Source of the DNA: Pedobacter caeni | GTDB lineage: Bacteria > Bacteroidota > Bacteroidia > Sphingobacteriales > Sphingobacteriaceae | Direction: 5' to 3' | DNA: 64,000 nucleotides | NCBI RefSeq assembly: GCF_900129215.1 | Contig: NZ_FQUQ01000010.1 | Span: 1-64,000 of the forward strand | In this document: in pieces, positions 34,513-43,766 of the stretch | Numbering within the stretch: position 1 is the first letter of the stretch | Layout: every line of letters begins with the position of its first letter | Notes under the pieces: generated by a model | What the model was told of the DNA's origin: nothing | Database searches by the model: none | Seen by the model: the letters and a program-made list of their open reading frames with translations, nothing else | Position numbers and translations under genes: made by a program

Positions 34513-35811
34513 TTATTTATTTGAAAAGGAGGACAATTGTGTAGGTTTTTTATCCCGGATGACAAAAACGTCAATCGTTCTAAAGGCTTCTTTCAGGTCA
34601 AGGTTGAGCGCATGAAGTTCCTCAAGGAGCTCTTTCATATTTTTGCTTTCGGATTTTATTAAATTGATTTCGTCCTTTATACCTGTTTCATTCAAAACCT
34701 GTGGTTTAATAAATTCCTTTGAGTTTAGTCCTCCTGCGTAATTATGAAGGGGAAAACTATTGGGTGCCAGGCTTCCCTTGACTTCTTTGTTTTTCTTCCT
34801 TTTCACAAGTACCATACATTTGACTTTCCTTTTTTCGATTGTTCCGGTGAAATTCAGGTAGTGGTTCAGATCCTCAAGGATGTAATGGTATAAATTTGGA
34901 GATTCACTAATCGGAATGATCTTATCATAGGTGTATAGGTTGTTCCTATACCAGTCAGGCCTGTGTTTACTTACTGTATCTTCCAGAAGGTCATGGTAAG
35001 CAGATTCTATGATTAGTCTTTTCATACTAAACTTGCCTAAGCCTAATTGCTGGAATAACTCCCAGGCAACTATATGATACATTCCCTTGATGTCATAATT
35101 TGTAAAGACCCTTCTGCACATACTTTCAGTAAACGATTTGGCCTCTGATCCGGAGGACAAGCCATTTTGACGGCCTTTAACCATAACGGAATAATGAAAA
35201 AGTTGATGTTGTTGTAAACCTTCTCCTGCAAAGATGGGCCTGTCTGTGTCAATGTACTCCTTAGGTTCAACTGTCAATGGTGCTTTTTTGAGAACTTGAA
35301 TGATGTGTTCTTCTGTGATCTGATCTGGATTGGTGATGGCTTCAATTAAACCTTCTTCTCCAATCCAGACGTAATGAGGAATCGAATTGGTAGGGAAAAA
35401 GCCCTGGATGACATTTTCTCCAATTATAGAAAAGGGATTTATTGATTTAAGGGTTTTATTTTTGGGGATGAAGGAAGAAACCTTTTCTCTGTTTTCATCA
35501 GTAACTCCAATAATTACCATCTGATCAGAAAATTGCTTTTCCAGTTTATTTGTCCGGGGCATTGCTGAAATGCATGATCCACAGTGTGTACCCCAGAAGT
35601 CAAGAATGATCAGTTTACCTTTAAATTCCTTTAAAGTCATGGTTTCTTTTCCCTGTGGGTGGTTTACCACCTGGAAAGTTCTGTTCCAAATCTCCTCAGG
35701 AACTCTGTCTCCTACTTTTAGCGGTTTTATAGTTGACTTTAAATTTTGTGCATCGGTATTAAAAATCAGGCATAGCATAGCCATTACGATGAGTGTTGTC
35801 GTTTTTTTCAT
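34513..35811 (-). CDS. TlpA-like thioredoxin-fold protein leading the second Sus operon
   Basis: A 432-residue exported protein with signal peptide to NTDAQ (about 22). The thioredoxin/peroxiredoxin-like domain (about 30-195) has LIILDFWGTHCGSCISAMP with Cys77 and Cys80, and a cis-Pro in TNSIPHYVWIG. The C-terminal 230 residues are a separate region, rich in Lys/Tyr and helical, with no recognised domain. Here the thioredoxin domain is N-terminal, the reverse of the order in the first system. It is the first gene of the operon and has a hairpin in its leader (35840-35863). Confidence 0.85.
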   Translation of the reverse strand: MKKTTTLIVMAMLCLIFNTDAQNLKSTIKPLKVGDRVPEEIWNRTFQVVNHPQGKETMTLKEFKGKLIILDFWGTHCGSCISAMPRTNKLEKQFSDQMVIIGVTDENREKVSSFIPKNKTLKSINPFSIIGENVIQGFFPTNSIPHYVWIGEEGLIEAITNPDQITEEHIIQVLKKAPLTVEPKEYIDTDRPIFAGEGLQQHQLFHYSVMVKGRQNGLSSGSEAKSFTESMCRRVFTNYDIKGMYHIVAWELFQQLGLGKFSMKRLIIESAYHDLLEDTVSKHRPDWYRNNLYTYDKIIPISESPNLYHYILEDLNHYLNFTGTIEKRKVKCMVLVKRKKNKEVKGSLAPNSFPLHNYAGGLNSKEFIKPQVLNETGIKDEINLIKSESKNMKELLEELHALNLDLKEAFRTIDVFVIRDKKPTQLSSFSNK

Positions 35812-35839
35812 TTTAAAAAGTTTTAGTTGAATAATAGAA

Positions 35840-35863
35840 TTAGCGGCAGAAAGCTGCGGCTAA
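35840..35863 (-). promoter_or_regulatory. Leader hairpin before the second Sus operon
   Basis: TTAGCGGCAG (35840-35849) pairs with CTGCGGCTAA (35854-35863) around AAAG with one G-G mismatch. It lies about 30 bases before the start codon in A/T-rich sequence, so it would be in the message leader. Confidence 0.45.
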
Positions 35864-36015
35864 ACCGGTGGGCATTTGATCAGATAAAATAAGCTGGATT
35901 TCATTGCTTTTTATTTTATAAGTTTATATAAATTCTCAAATAATTGTTTTACATTCATCTATAGTTAAATATATGTAGTAAATGTACGAATAAACTGTAT
36001 ATTATACTTAATGTC

Positions 36016-36029
36016 ATATTAATTAATAT
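36016..36029. promoter_or_regulatory. 14-bp perfect palindrome before the XRE gene
   Basis: ATATTAATTAATAT is self-complementary and centred about 32 bases before the XRE start. Autoregulation by the XRE protein is plausible, though A/T-only palindromes are weak evidence. Confidence 0.3.
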
Positions 36030-36054
36030 AGTTTCTATTGCTCTATTTGTGATT

Positions 36055-36588
36055 ATGTCAGAAAAATTAAGGAATGCCCGCAGAGAATACGCTGAACAAC
36101 TTAAAGCGTATCGTAAAAAAGTAAATATCTCTCAGGAGGATTTTGCTTTAGCCCTGGAGATCTACCAACCTTACATTGCCTCTATCGAAGGAGGCAGTTT
36201 AAGCATCGGTTTAGATAAACAGGAAGACATTGCCACCTGTTTTGGGGTAAAGTATTATCAGCTTGCAGATCCGGAATTTCCAATCCCGTCCAGGGAGGAG
36301 TTGTGGAAAAGCATTGAAGCCTACGTTAAAGCAGCTGGTATTGAAGTTGGTTATATGCAAAATAAGGCTCCGGGCCTGGCCAGCTACATGGATGAACTGT
36401 TACAAAGTGATTTCTTTGAAGAATGGAAGCTGATTAATGAAATCGTTGCGGAACTAAAAGAGCGCTTTGGGCTTGAGGTCGTGTCTACGAGAGTCTCTGA
36501 TATCTTGCATCAGAGGCCAAGGCGTTTATTGGTCGAAGTGAAGAAGGCTCCGAAGGGGAATTTTAATTTGTACAGGCTGATGAAGTGA
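36055..36588 (+). CDS. XRE-family helix-turn-helix regulator
   Basis: A 177-residue protein from ATG 36055; a GTG at 36049 would add two residues. The XRE HTH lies at about 12-68: LKAYRKKVNISQEDFALALEIYQPYIASIEGGSLSI, then a segment that ends in the usual GVKYYQLADP. The C-terminal 100 residues (EELWKSIEAYVKAAGIEVGYMQNKAPGLASYMDELLQ, in two parts) form a second region seen in related Bacteroidota regulators, perhaps a second HTH. It is convergent with a DUF4287 gene; the stop codons are 12 bases apart and share a hairpin. The target is unknown. Confidence 0.85.
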   Translation: MSEKLRNARREYAEQLKAYRKKVNISQEDFALALEIYQPYIASIEGGSLSIGLDKQEDIATCFGVKYYQLADPEFPIPSREELWKSIEAYVKAAGIEVGYMQNKAPGLASYMDELLQSDFFEEWKLINEIVAELKERFGLEVVSTRVSDILHQRPRRLLVEVKKAPKGNFNLYRLMK

Positions 36589-36615
36589 GAATGGTGCCTT
36601 TTAGGCACTGTTCTC
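36587..36615. terminator. Compact terminator overlapping both convergent stop codons
   Basis: A 12-bp stem (36587-36598 with 36604-36615) has two G-T wobbles and a TTTTA loop. It includes bases of the XRE stop (36586-36588), and its loop and right arm cover the DUF4287 stop (36601-36603). Confidence 0.6.
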
Positions 36616-36831
36616 ATCTTTTAGTCCTTTTAATAGCGCGTATATTGCCATGGCATGTCCGTGACCCAATTCGTAATCCTGTTTTATCCAGTTTACGATT
36701 TCTGTAGCTTTTATATTGGCGTTAAGCTGTCCGCTTTCGCTGAACCCCTTCTCGTCAGCAATTTTTTTGAAATCTGCAGGTCCCAGACCTGTCTTTTCTT
36801 TAATAGTTTTTAAGTAAGCTTGAAATGACAT
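36601..36831 (-). CDS. DUF4287 domain protein
   Basis: A 76-residue protein that is nearly all one domain: SFQAYLKTIKEKTGLGPADFKKIADEKGF, then KATEIVNWIKQDYELGHGHAMAIYALLKG. The KT(G)xxPxDF opening and LGHGHAMAIY motif are diagnostic for DUF4287, a small cytosolic family often found next to DUF5655 proteins. No enzymatic activity is established. It has a normal length and its own ATG at 36831. Confidence 0.88.
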   Translation of the reverse strand: MSFQAYLKTIKEKTGLGPADFKKIADEKGFSESGQLNANIKATEIVNWIKQDYELGHGHAMAIYALLKGLKDENSA

Positions 36832-37165
36832 CGCGTTATGGTTTGTTTTATATTAACAAATCTAATAGGAATCCTGTTGATTTTAATAGTGGATGCGCGA
36901 CAAAGTTCGGGGGAGATTGCGACAATAAAGTTTTTTGTCGTTTTAAAATGGGGTTTTAATGTGACCGATATCTCTTTTCCTAAAATTGATCATCATTTCG
37001 TTTTTAACAGGAGGTTGATAGGTCAGTGGTTGGTCTGGCAGACCTTTTAAGGTTGTTCTTACAATCAAGTGATGGTGAATTCTATTGGAGCGCATGTCAA
37101 CACGAAATGGAAAATATTGTGTAAATTACAGCTAATCAATTAAACTTTAATTAAAAAACACGAAA
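36832..37165. other. Spacer between DUF4287 and DUF6266 genes
   Basis: No supported gene; a 70-codon frame at 36838-37050 starts only seven bases from the divergent start codon and has no protein-like features. Two weak hairpins followed by T-runs occur (CGACAA/TTGTCG, 36920-36940; GGTCT/AGACC, 37032-37044), so a short untranslated RNA is conceivable but unsupported. Confidence 0.4.
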
Positions 37166-37993
37166 ATGGGAACATTAAAAAGTGGGTTATTTGGCGGATT
37201 CCACGGGAAAGTCGGCAATCTGGTAGGTTATACCTTAAAAGGCAAATACGTCATCAGAATGATTGGCAAAAGCGAAAAACCGCTTACTCCTGCAAGGAAA
37301 GCCAATTGCCAGAAGATGACAGTGGTCAATGAGATCCTTAGTCCTTCCATTCATGCCATCAGGGCCGGATTTCGTCTGGCAGTGGTCGGAACGTACAAAA
37401 ATGAGTACAATGAGGCAGTTTCTTACAATAAAAAGAATGCCCTTCAGGGAGAATATCCAAACATTAGTCTGGACTATACAAAAGTATTAATGAGTATGGG
37501 AACACTTCCTGTGGCAGTTAATCCATCAATTACTCAGATTGAGGATAAAATCACCTTCACATGGAACCCATCCGTCTTTCCGGGAAGCGAATACGCTAAA
37601 GATCGTACGATGCTGGTGATTTATTTTCCTGATATAAAAGAAACCTGCTACCAGCTGATCGGGGCAAAAAGAATTGAGGGAAAGGATGAGATTCTGATCA
37701 GTCATGAACATATAAATGAACGTATGGAGGCTTATATTTCTTTTGCTAAAGACAATGGAAAAGCAGTCTCAAATAGTGTCTATGCTGGTTCATTGAATGC
37801 GAGCTCCCAGGTTATTACTGATATAAAGACAGAAGAAGAGGTAGATGTTTCCGGTACAGGAGAGCTGACCATCCAGAATGAGGATGAAAAGAAGTCAGGT
37901 AAGAAATTCGGCACTATTTTTTCCCTGCAATCCAGCTTTAGTTCCGATTTATTAGCGCCAAAAAGGAGGGATATTTTCTCTCCTCCATCCTGA
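37166..37993 (+). CDS. DUF6266 family protein
   Basis: A 275-residue protein with the signature start MGTLKSGLFGGFHGKVGNLVG followed by YTLKGKYVIRM and a basic stretch, typical of DUF6266, a family restricted to Bacteroidota. The middle (about 115-215) is beta-rich (KITFTWNPSVF, MLVIYFPDIKETCYQLIGAKR, MEAYISFAKDNGKAVSNSVYAG) and looks like fibronectin-type strands. The last 65 residues are low-complexity and acidic, then basic. No signal peptide is seen. The function is unknown; phage or surface structural roles have been suggested only from domain shape. Confidence 0.88.
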   Translation: MGTLKSGLFGGFHGKVGNLVGYTLKGKYVIRMIGKSEKPLTPARKANCQKMTVVNEILSPSIHAIRAGFRLAVVGTYKNEYNEAVSYNKKNALQGEYPNISLDYTKVLMSMGTLPVAVNPSITQIEDKITFTWNPSVFPGSEYAKDRTMLVIYFPDIKETCYQLIGAKRIEGKDEILISHEHINERMEAYISFAKDNGKAVSNSVYAGSLNASSQVITDIKTEEEVDVSGTGELTIQNEDEKKSGKKFGTIFSLQSSFSSDLLAPKRRDIFSPPS

Positions 37994-38238
37994 TCTCGGG
38001 TAATTGAGTTTTTTGGGATTTCATGTCTGAGAAAAATGAAATTCTATGTCTGAAAATGTGTGAATTATTTTAGGTATTTGCCTAAGATCGGGCTCTCTAT
38101 GGACGGGAAAGGAATCTCTATGTCCTTATCAAAACGTATGAACTAATGGTAAAGAAATAACATAGGTAATGAAAGATCAAATAGTCCGATTATAAAAGAA
38201 GCCAGGAATGTGATTCTTTCTAAGCTCAAATGGAAACA

Positions 38239-38262
38239 GGGTCGTAAGTTTTCTTACGCCCC
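38239..38262 (-). terminator. Probable terminator of the first SusD-like fusion gene
   Basis: The 10-bp arms (38239-38248 with 38253-38262) have one mismatch and a 4-nt loop. It lies 15 bases past the minus-strand stop at 38277 and is followed by a short T-containing tract. Confidence 0.5.
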
Positions 38263-38276
38263 GTTATCCCTATGAA

Positions 38277-40175
38277 TTAATACCCCGGGTTTTGTTTCAA
38301 ATCTGGGTTATACATAAATTCGCTACCTGGAATGGGGAATAATTTTCTGAAACTCTCTATTTTTAAGACACTTTCGGCTTTGCCTAATCTTTTTAAAGCA
38401 GAAAAATAAACGCCCTCCATACTCAGGTTTTCCTTATACTCTTCTACCAGATGATTGGTCAATTGCTCTTTATTGCCGTTAGTGATTTTGGATTTCTGAT
38501 TTCTTACTCTAACAATATTTAAATAAGATATCGCATTGTTTAAGTTGCCCGTTTGTATTTCCAGCTCTGCAAGATTTAGTACGGTTTCTGTAGCTCGCAT
38601 AAAGGATGGATAACTGCCTTTTTTAGCTATCAGATTAAAGTCTGGAGAGTTGAAAGCTTTGCCGAAGCTACCGTCATATCCTGCATAGGTTTCGTTGTTT
38701 GAGGAATTGATAAATATGTTTTGTTTCTCTGCCAGCTTGAATGATGAGGAATGGTATAATGCCTCCAGGTACCTTCTTGCTTCTGTATAGTTACCAGCCT
38801 GTAGGTAATATTTAGCTAGCATTCCATTTCCCATAGCTGTTATTTTACCAAATCTAGTGTTCCCCTGAGTGTTGATGTCAACCCCATCAATTGCTTTTTT
38901 AAGTTCCTGAATGCAATATTGACGAACAGTTTCTGCTGGGGAGAAGATAGGTCGCAAAATAATTTCGGTGTTGTCAGGATCATGCATAACAACGTCTCCC
39001 CAGGTATCTGTCAAAATAAAATAAATGTGTGACAATAAGACTGGAGCTTCTTTTCGAATTCTGGAAATTGCGTTTCCGTTCTCTTTTTTTGTGAATCTTA
39101 AAATCGAATTTATGTTGTAAATTGCTCGATAAGCATTTGCAAATAATCGATTTATATTTGGATTGCTTGAGTCAAGGGTATGGTTGTAAAAAGATGATAA
39201 GTAGCTATCTTTTATAGATGAGTAATCTTTTCCGGGAGCATATAATGCCTCGATTATATAATATGTTTCTAAAAATTTAGTGTATTCGTCTGTCGCAGTA
39301 TTCCAGGCATCAATCAGTTTTTCTTCCGTTTCAAAAGCGGGCTTGTCAGGTATTGGAGGTAACTGAAATGAAGCTAAAAGTGTTTTCAGATCATCGGATA
39401 CTGTTATCTCTTTCCCCATCAACTTGTATTTCTCTATCAGGAGAGATTTGATCTGATCGAAGTTGATGTTTTGAGCGTAGGCTTTAAAGGTTTTTTTTGT
39501 TTCTTCATTAAATTTACCTTCAGCTTCAAGCTGGTTACTCATGATACTAAGTAGTCTGGAGAGGTTTACGTCACTTTGTGCGGGATTATGCAATAAGATT
39601 AGAGATATGGCTAATAGTGTTGAGGCATCCTGATTTCCATCAGTAATGCTCAGCTCATCAGCTGGCTTGCTCAATTCTCTTTCTATTCCAAGACTAAGAA
39701 GTATTTCTTTTTCTGCCTGTTTCCTTGCTGCCGAAAAGTCCATTTTTTCCTGCTTAACCAGTTTCATGATCCGGCCGCTTTCCAGGTGAGTAATGAGGTT
39801 CAGGTTCACTTGCTTCTTGTCGCCAATTTTAGAGAAGGCGTTCAGGATAATTCTTGATTCAGATAAGGTTCCTGTTAACTCGTTGAAAAAATAACCATCA
39901 ACAGAGAATTTTGCATAAGATGAGCTTAAGGTGATGTCTTTAAATTCAAACGTACCCTGATCACTTGTTGTAGTGGTTTCGTAAATTTTTCCTGTTGGAT
40001 TTAAGTTCGCGTCAAGATCGATTAAAGTCACTTTTGACCCCTGGATGAAAGGCCCTTTTTCTACAATACCGCTAATTTGTTGTTTTGTTAGATTTGTTTC
40101 TTCTGGCTTTATTTCTTTTTCCTTACTACAGCCAAAAATGAGAATGCTGAGTGCTAAAAGTAGAATTTTCTTCAT
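38277..40175 (-). CDS. Lipoprotein fusing a beta-sandwich domain to a SusD-like C-terminus, copy A
   Basis: A 632-residue lipoprotein, lipobox Cys16 (ILIFGCSKEKE). Residues about 35-115 form a beta domain (GIVEKGPFIQGSKVTLIDLD, GTFEFKDITLSSSYAKFSVDGYFFNE), and 120-265 are helical with the DGNQDASTLLAISLILLHNP segment. From about 290 the pattern is SusD-like: LLSHIYFILTDTWGDVVMHDPD, GMLAKYYLQAGNYTEARRYL, MRATETVLNLAELEIQTGN, YLNIVRVRNQK and the ending FPIPGSEFMYNPDLKQNPGY. No SusC gene is adjacent, and a close paralogue lies directly upstream. Ligand binding at the cell surface is inferred. Confidence 0.8.
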   Translation of the reverse strand: MKKILLLALSILIFGCSKEKEIKPEETNLTKQQISGIVEKGPFIQGSKVTLIDLDANLNPTGKIYETTTTSDQGTFEFKDITLSSSYAKFSVDGYFFNELTGTLSESRIILNAFSKIGDKKQVNLNLITHLESGRIMKLVKQEKMDFSAARKQAEKEILLSLGIERELSKPADELSITDGNQDASTLLAISLILLHNPAQSDVNLSRLLSIMSNQLEAEGKFNEETKKTFKAYAQNINFDQIKSLLIEKYKLMGKEITVSDDLKTLLASFQLPPIPDKPAFETEEKLIDAWNTATDEYTKFLETYYIIEALYAPGKDYSSIKDSYLSSFYNHTLDSSNPNINRLFANAYRAIYNINSILRFTKKENGNAISRIRKEAPVLLSHIYFILTDTWGDVVMHDPDNTEIILRPIFSPAETVRQYCIQELKKAIDGVDINTQGNTRFGKITAMGNGMLAKYYLQAGNYTEARRYLEALYHSSSFKLAEKQNIFINSSNNETYAGYDGSFGKAFNSPDFNLIAKKGSYPSFMRATETVLNLAELEIQTGNLNNAISYLNIVRVRNQKSKITNGNKEQLTNHLVEEYKENLSMEGVYFSALKRLGKAESVLKIESFRKLFPIPGSEFMYNPDLKQNPGY

Positions 40176-40338
40176 GTATTTTGCTTGGGTTTATTTTATT
40201 GTTTCTGTTTTATTTCTTTTTATTTGCAAAATTTCGGCCATATGAAATTTTAATGACCCCCGGCGATTATTCGTTGAGATGTGGGGTTGAACCGTAGAAT
40301 ATTTACTCAAATAGGGGATAACTTGTACTCATAAAAAA

Positions 40339-40364
40339 GCCCCGCTATATCTAAATAGCAGGGC
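40339..40364 (-). terminator. Terminator of SusD-like fusion copy B
   Basis: GCCCTGCTAT / ATAGCGGGGC on the minus strand (one mismatch) is followed by six T residues (complement of 40333-40338). It lies 25 bases past the stop at 40389. Confidence 0.8.
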
Positions 40365-40388
40365 ATGTAGTTGTTTATTCAGAATCAG

Positions 40389-42314
40389 CTAATAACCTGG
40401 ATTTTGAGCGATGAAAGGGTTAGTCAAGAGTTCCATTTGCGGAATAGGCATCAGCTTTTTAGCAGATGGAATGTTTAAAACAGATTCAGCCTTGCCTAAT
40501 CGCTTTAACGCGGAGAAGTAGAGCCCTTCCATACCTAGATCTTCCTTGTATTCTTCCAGAAGATAGTTGATCAGCACTTCTTTATTGGTTGCGCTGATGG
40601 TTGTTTTGTTGTTTCTTAACCTTACCTGGTTGAGATAAGCGATAGATTTTGTCAGATTGCCTGATTGCATTTCGGCTTCGGCAGCGGCGAGTAAAATTTC
40701 GGTTGACCTCATAAACGAAACATAAGCTCCTTTTTTTGCAATCTGGATAAAGTTTTCGCTTTTGAACAGGTTGCCAGGCATATTGGTCGAATATCCGGTA
40801 ATGGCTTCATTCAATTGGCGGTCATCTGCGAAAATGTTTGACTTGTTGGCCAGTTTAAAGCCCGGCTCATTTAAGAGTATTTCCAAATATCTTATGGCTT
40901 CAGCATAATTCCCCGACTGAAGGTTATATTTTGCCTGTAGTCCGATTGCCATGAAACCCATTTTCCCAAACTGACTCATGTTGAGTGTAGAAATTGTAGA
41001 TCCGTTCAACAGATTTTGAATTGCGGTGAGGTTGCTTTGTCGTATTTCTGCTACGCTAAATGACTTAGGTGCGGTAAGATCTTTCGGATCTTTGTAGGGA
41101 TCAAGTAATGGAACATTTCCCCAGGTTTCTGTTAGAATGTAGTACAAATGACCTGTCAGGATTAACGCATCCTTGCGAATACTTACAACTCTGGAACTGG
41201 TGTTGTCTTTTGTGTATTTTAAAATTTGATTGATGCGGGTTAGTGCAGTATATGTCGCATTCCAAAGCTCGCCGACAAAAGCGTTCCTGGCGTCTTGCTG
41301 ATGTTTGTAAAAGTCGGTAAGGCCATTTTTTGTAATTCCTTCATAGCTTTTTGCTGGCGCATACAAAGCTTCTATTACATAATATTTTTCCATACTTGTA
41401 GCATAACTTTCACATGCTGCGCCCCAGGCGGCTACGATCATAGATTCTTCTCCCCAAACTGTTTCAGGTGGAATGGAGTTTGTTGGAGGCATGATTTCAA
41501 TATTTTCCAGAAAATCACTCAGCCGATCCTCGAGGACTTTAACAGAAAGTCCCAATGAATGGTAGCGATTAATCAGGTTGCTGGCAACCTGCTCCGGATT
41601 CACTTTGGCTGCATAGGACCTAAGTTTTGATTTAACATCTTCTTTTAATTTGCCATCCAGTTCTAACTGACCGCTCATTTTACTCATCAATTCTGTAAAT
41701 GATGCATCGGAATGATCCGGATTGCTAAGTAATACTACGGATAGTGCAAGCAATGTGGCTGCATCTTGACTCCCGTCTGTAAGACTGATCTGATCGGCCG
41801 CTAAAATTAAATCTTCACTTATTCCAAGACCCGTAAGTAGTTCTTTGGTGGCTTGCTTTTTTGCCATATTGAAGGTTAACTTATCTTGCTTCACCAACTT
41901 TAAAATCCGGGCGGCCTGAAGATGGGTGATGATGTTCACATTGATTTTATTCAGTTCATTTACCTGGGCGATTGAATTGAGCACAATTCTTGAGGCGGAT
42001 AACTTTCCGGTTACTTCATTAAAGTAAAATCCATCAATGGCAAATTTCGCATAGCCGGAGCTCAATGCAATGTTCTTAAATTCAAAAGCACCTAAATCGT
42101 CAGTTGTTTGGGTTTCGTAAGTTTTTCCAGTGGGATTTAAATCATTATCGAGGTCAATTAGCGTGACTTTGGATCCGCGGACAAATGGGCCCTTTTCTAT
42201 AAAGCCGCCAATCTTCTCTTTTTTGATGGTTTCTGCTCCAGGCTTGGTCGTTTCTTTGTCCTTACTACATCCAAAGACAAGGATCCCCATAATAATCAGT
42301 AAAATTTTCTTCAT
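40389..42314 (-). CDS. Lipoprotein fusing a beta-sandwich domain to a SusD-like C-terminus, copy B
   Basis: A 641-residue paralogue of the protein at 38277-40175 with the same architecture. Lipobox Cys16 (ILVFGCSKDKE) is followed by the beta domain (GFIEKGPFVRGSKVTLIDLD), helical middle (TDGSQDAATLLALSVVLLSNP) and SusD-like C-terminus (ILTETWGNVPLLDP, MRSTEILLAAAEAEMQSGN, IAYLNQVRLRNNK, LMPIPQMELLTNPFIAQNPGY). Each copy has its own terminator, so they are separate units. It is divergent from gmd, so it may belong to a cell-surface region, but no functional link is shown. Confidence 0.8.
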   Translation of the reverse strand: MKKILLIIMGILVFGCSKDKETTKPGAETIKKEKIGGFIEKGPFVRGSKVTLIDLDNDLNPTGKTYETQTTDDLGAFEFKNIALSSGYAKFAIDGFYFNEVTGKLSASRIVLNSIAQVNELNKINVNIITHLQAARILKLVKQDKLTFNMAKKQATKELLTGLGISEDLILAADQISLTDGSQDAATLLALSVVLLSNPDHSDASFTELMSKMSGQLELDGKLKEDVKSKLRSYAAKVNPEQVASNLINRYHSLGLSVKVLEDRLSDFLENIEIMPPTNSIPPETVWGEESMIVAAWGAACESYATSMEKYYVIEALYAPAKSYEGITKNGLTDFYKHQQDARNAFVGELWNATYTALTRINQILKYTKDNTSSRVVSIRKDALILTGHLYYILTETWGNVPLLDPYKDPKDLTAPKSFSVAEIRQSNLTAIQNLLNGSTISTLNMSQFGKMGFMAIGLQAKYNLQSGNYAEAIRYLEILLNEPGFKLANKSNIFADDRQLNEAITGYSTNMPGNLFKSENFIQIAKKGAYVSFMRSTEILLAAAEAEMQSGNLTKSIAYLNQVRLRNNKTTISATNKEVLINYLLEEYKEDLGMEGLYFSALKRLGKAESVLNIPSAKKLMPIPQMELLTNPFIAQNPGY

Positions 42315-42493
42315 ACTTTTGTGGTGGTGTTGTTTGATTTTATTAATTGTTGTTATTTGGCTTCTTTTGGCTTAAATGGCGTTAAAATTTTATCAAAAAT
42401 GCGAAATTTTGGTCATATATGGTTCGGGTTCTCAATTTCTTTTAACCTCGTTTTGGATTGTCATCATTTTCTTACAATTCCAATAAATTGATA

Positions 42494-42501
42494 TATATTT
42501 G
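42494..42501 (+). promoter_or_regulatory. Promoter -7 element before gmd
   Basis: TATATTTG is an exact TAnnTTTG match 31 bases before the gmd ATG. No perfect TTTG lies at the expected distance upstream (TTTC at 42468-42471 is the nearest), so only one half is strong. Confidence 0.4.
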
Positions 42502-42532
42502 CTGTCTTAAAATTAAACCTATACTATACCAA

Positions 42533-43669
42533 ATGAAAGTTGCATTAATTACAGGCGTTACTGGCCAGGACGGAGCATATCTTGCTGAATTTCTACTAAA
42601 AAAGGGATATTTTGTCCATGGTTTAAAGCGACGTTCTTCATCTTTTAATACGGAGCGTATAGATCATTTATACCAGGATCAGCACGAAAAGAATTTAAAC
42701 TTCAAATTGCATTATGGTGATTTGACTGATTCTACGAACCTGATTAGAATCATTCAGGAGACACAACCAGATGAGATCTATAATCTGGCGGCAATGAGCC
42801 ATGTTAAAGTGAGCTTTGAAACCCCTGAGTATACGGCTAATGCAGATGGTATCGGTCCGCTGAGATTACTTGAAGCGATAAGAATTTTAGGACTTGTTGA
42901 AAAAACTAAAATCTATCAGGCCTCTACTTCAGAATTATACGGATTGGTACAGGCAGTACCACAGAGTGAAACCACACCATTTTATCCACGTTCTCCATAT
43001 GCTGTAGCAAAAATGTACGGTTATTGGATCACTGTAAACTACAGGGAAGCCTATAATATGTATGCTTGCAATGGTATTTTGTTTAATCATGAGAGCCCGG
43101 TAAGGGGAGAAACTTTTGTGACGAGAAAAATTACCCGTGCTGCCTGCAAAATCGCTTTAGGCTTGCAGAGCTGTTTGTACCTGGGAAATTTGTCTGCACA
43201 AAGGGACTGGGGGCATGCAAAGGACTATGTGGAAGCCATGTGGTTGATTCTGCAACAGGAAAAACCTGAGGATTATGTGATCGCGACAGGGGTAACCACT
43301 ACAGTAAGAGACTTTGTGAAAATGAGTTTCGCAGAATTAGGCATAGAAATTGAGTTTAGTGGCAAAGATCAATATGAACGGGGAGTAATTATTGATGTTG
43401 ACCAGGAATTGGTACAAAAACTGGGATTAAATGATGAATATTTGAAACCGGGTACAATTGTTGTGCAGGTGGACGAAAAATATTTCAGACCAACGGAAGT
43501 TGATTTGTTATTGGGAGATCCAACGAAGGCAAATACTCAATTGGGTTGGAAACCTAAATATGATCTTCCACTATTGGTTCAGGATATGGTTCATTCCGAT
43601 CTTCATTTGATGAAGAAAGATGAATACCTGAAACAAGGAGGGTTTAAGACGTTAAATTACTTTGAATAA
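42533..43669 (+). CDS. gmd: GDP-mannose 4,6-dehydratase
   Basis: A 378-residue extended SDR from the ATG at 42533; a longer frame from 42458 adds 25 residues of non-coding character. It converts GDP-mannose to GDP-4-keto-6-deoxymannose, a precursor of GDP-fucose, rhamnose and related sugars. Diagnostic elements are ITGVTGQDGAYLAEFLL, HGLKRRSSSFNTERIDH, ASTSELYG with the Thr and Glu catalytic pair, PRSPYAVAKMYGYW with Tyr and Lys, and NHESPVRGETFVTRKITRA. It opens the polysaccharide locus. No GDP-fucose synthase follows in the window, so the final sugar is unknown. Confidence 0.95.
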   Translation: MKVALITGVTGQDGAYLAEFLLKKGYFVHGLKRRSSSFNTERIDHLYQDQHEKNLNFKLHYGDLTDSTNLIRIIQETQPDEIYNLAAMSHVKVSFETPEYTANADGIGPLRLLEAIRILGLVEKTKIYQASTSELYGLVQAVPQSETTPFYPRSPYAVAKMYGYWITVNYREAYNMYACNGILFNHESPVRGETFVTRKITRAACKIALGLQSCLYLGNLSAQRDWGHAKDYVEAMWLILQQEKPEDYVIATGVTTTVRDFVKMSFAELGIEIEFSGKDQYERGVIIDVDQELVQKLGLNDEYLKPGTIVVQVDEKYFRPTEVDLLLGDPTKANTQLGWKPKYDLPLLVQDMVHSDLHLMKKDEYLKQGGFKTLNYFE

Positions 43670-43766
43670 AATATAAAAACTGCTAAGGCGTAGGATGTTA
43701 GTTTATTTCTGCATCTTACTGTAAGATCCTGATTAAGTTCAGGGTGGGGGTCACAAAATCTGATAT

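Noticed and set aside
36838..37050. 70-codon ORF or small RNA gene between DUF4287 and DUF6266
   Set aside because: The frame is poor in protein-like features, and the two hairpins are short; there is not enough to call either.
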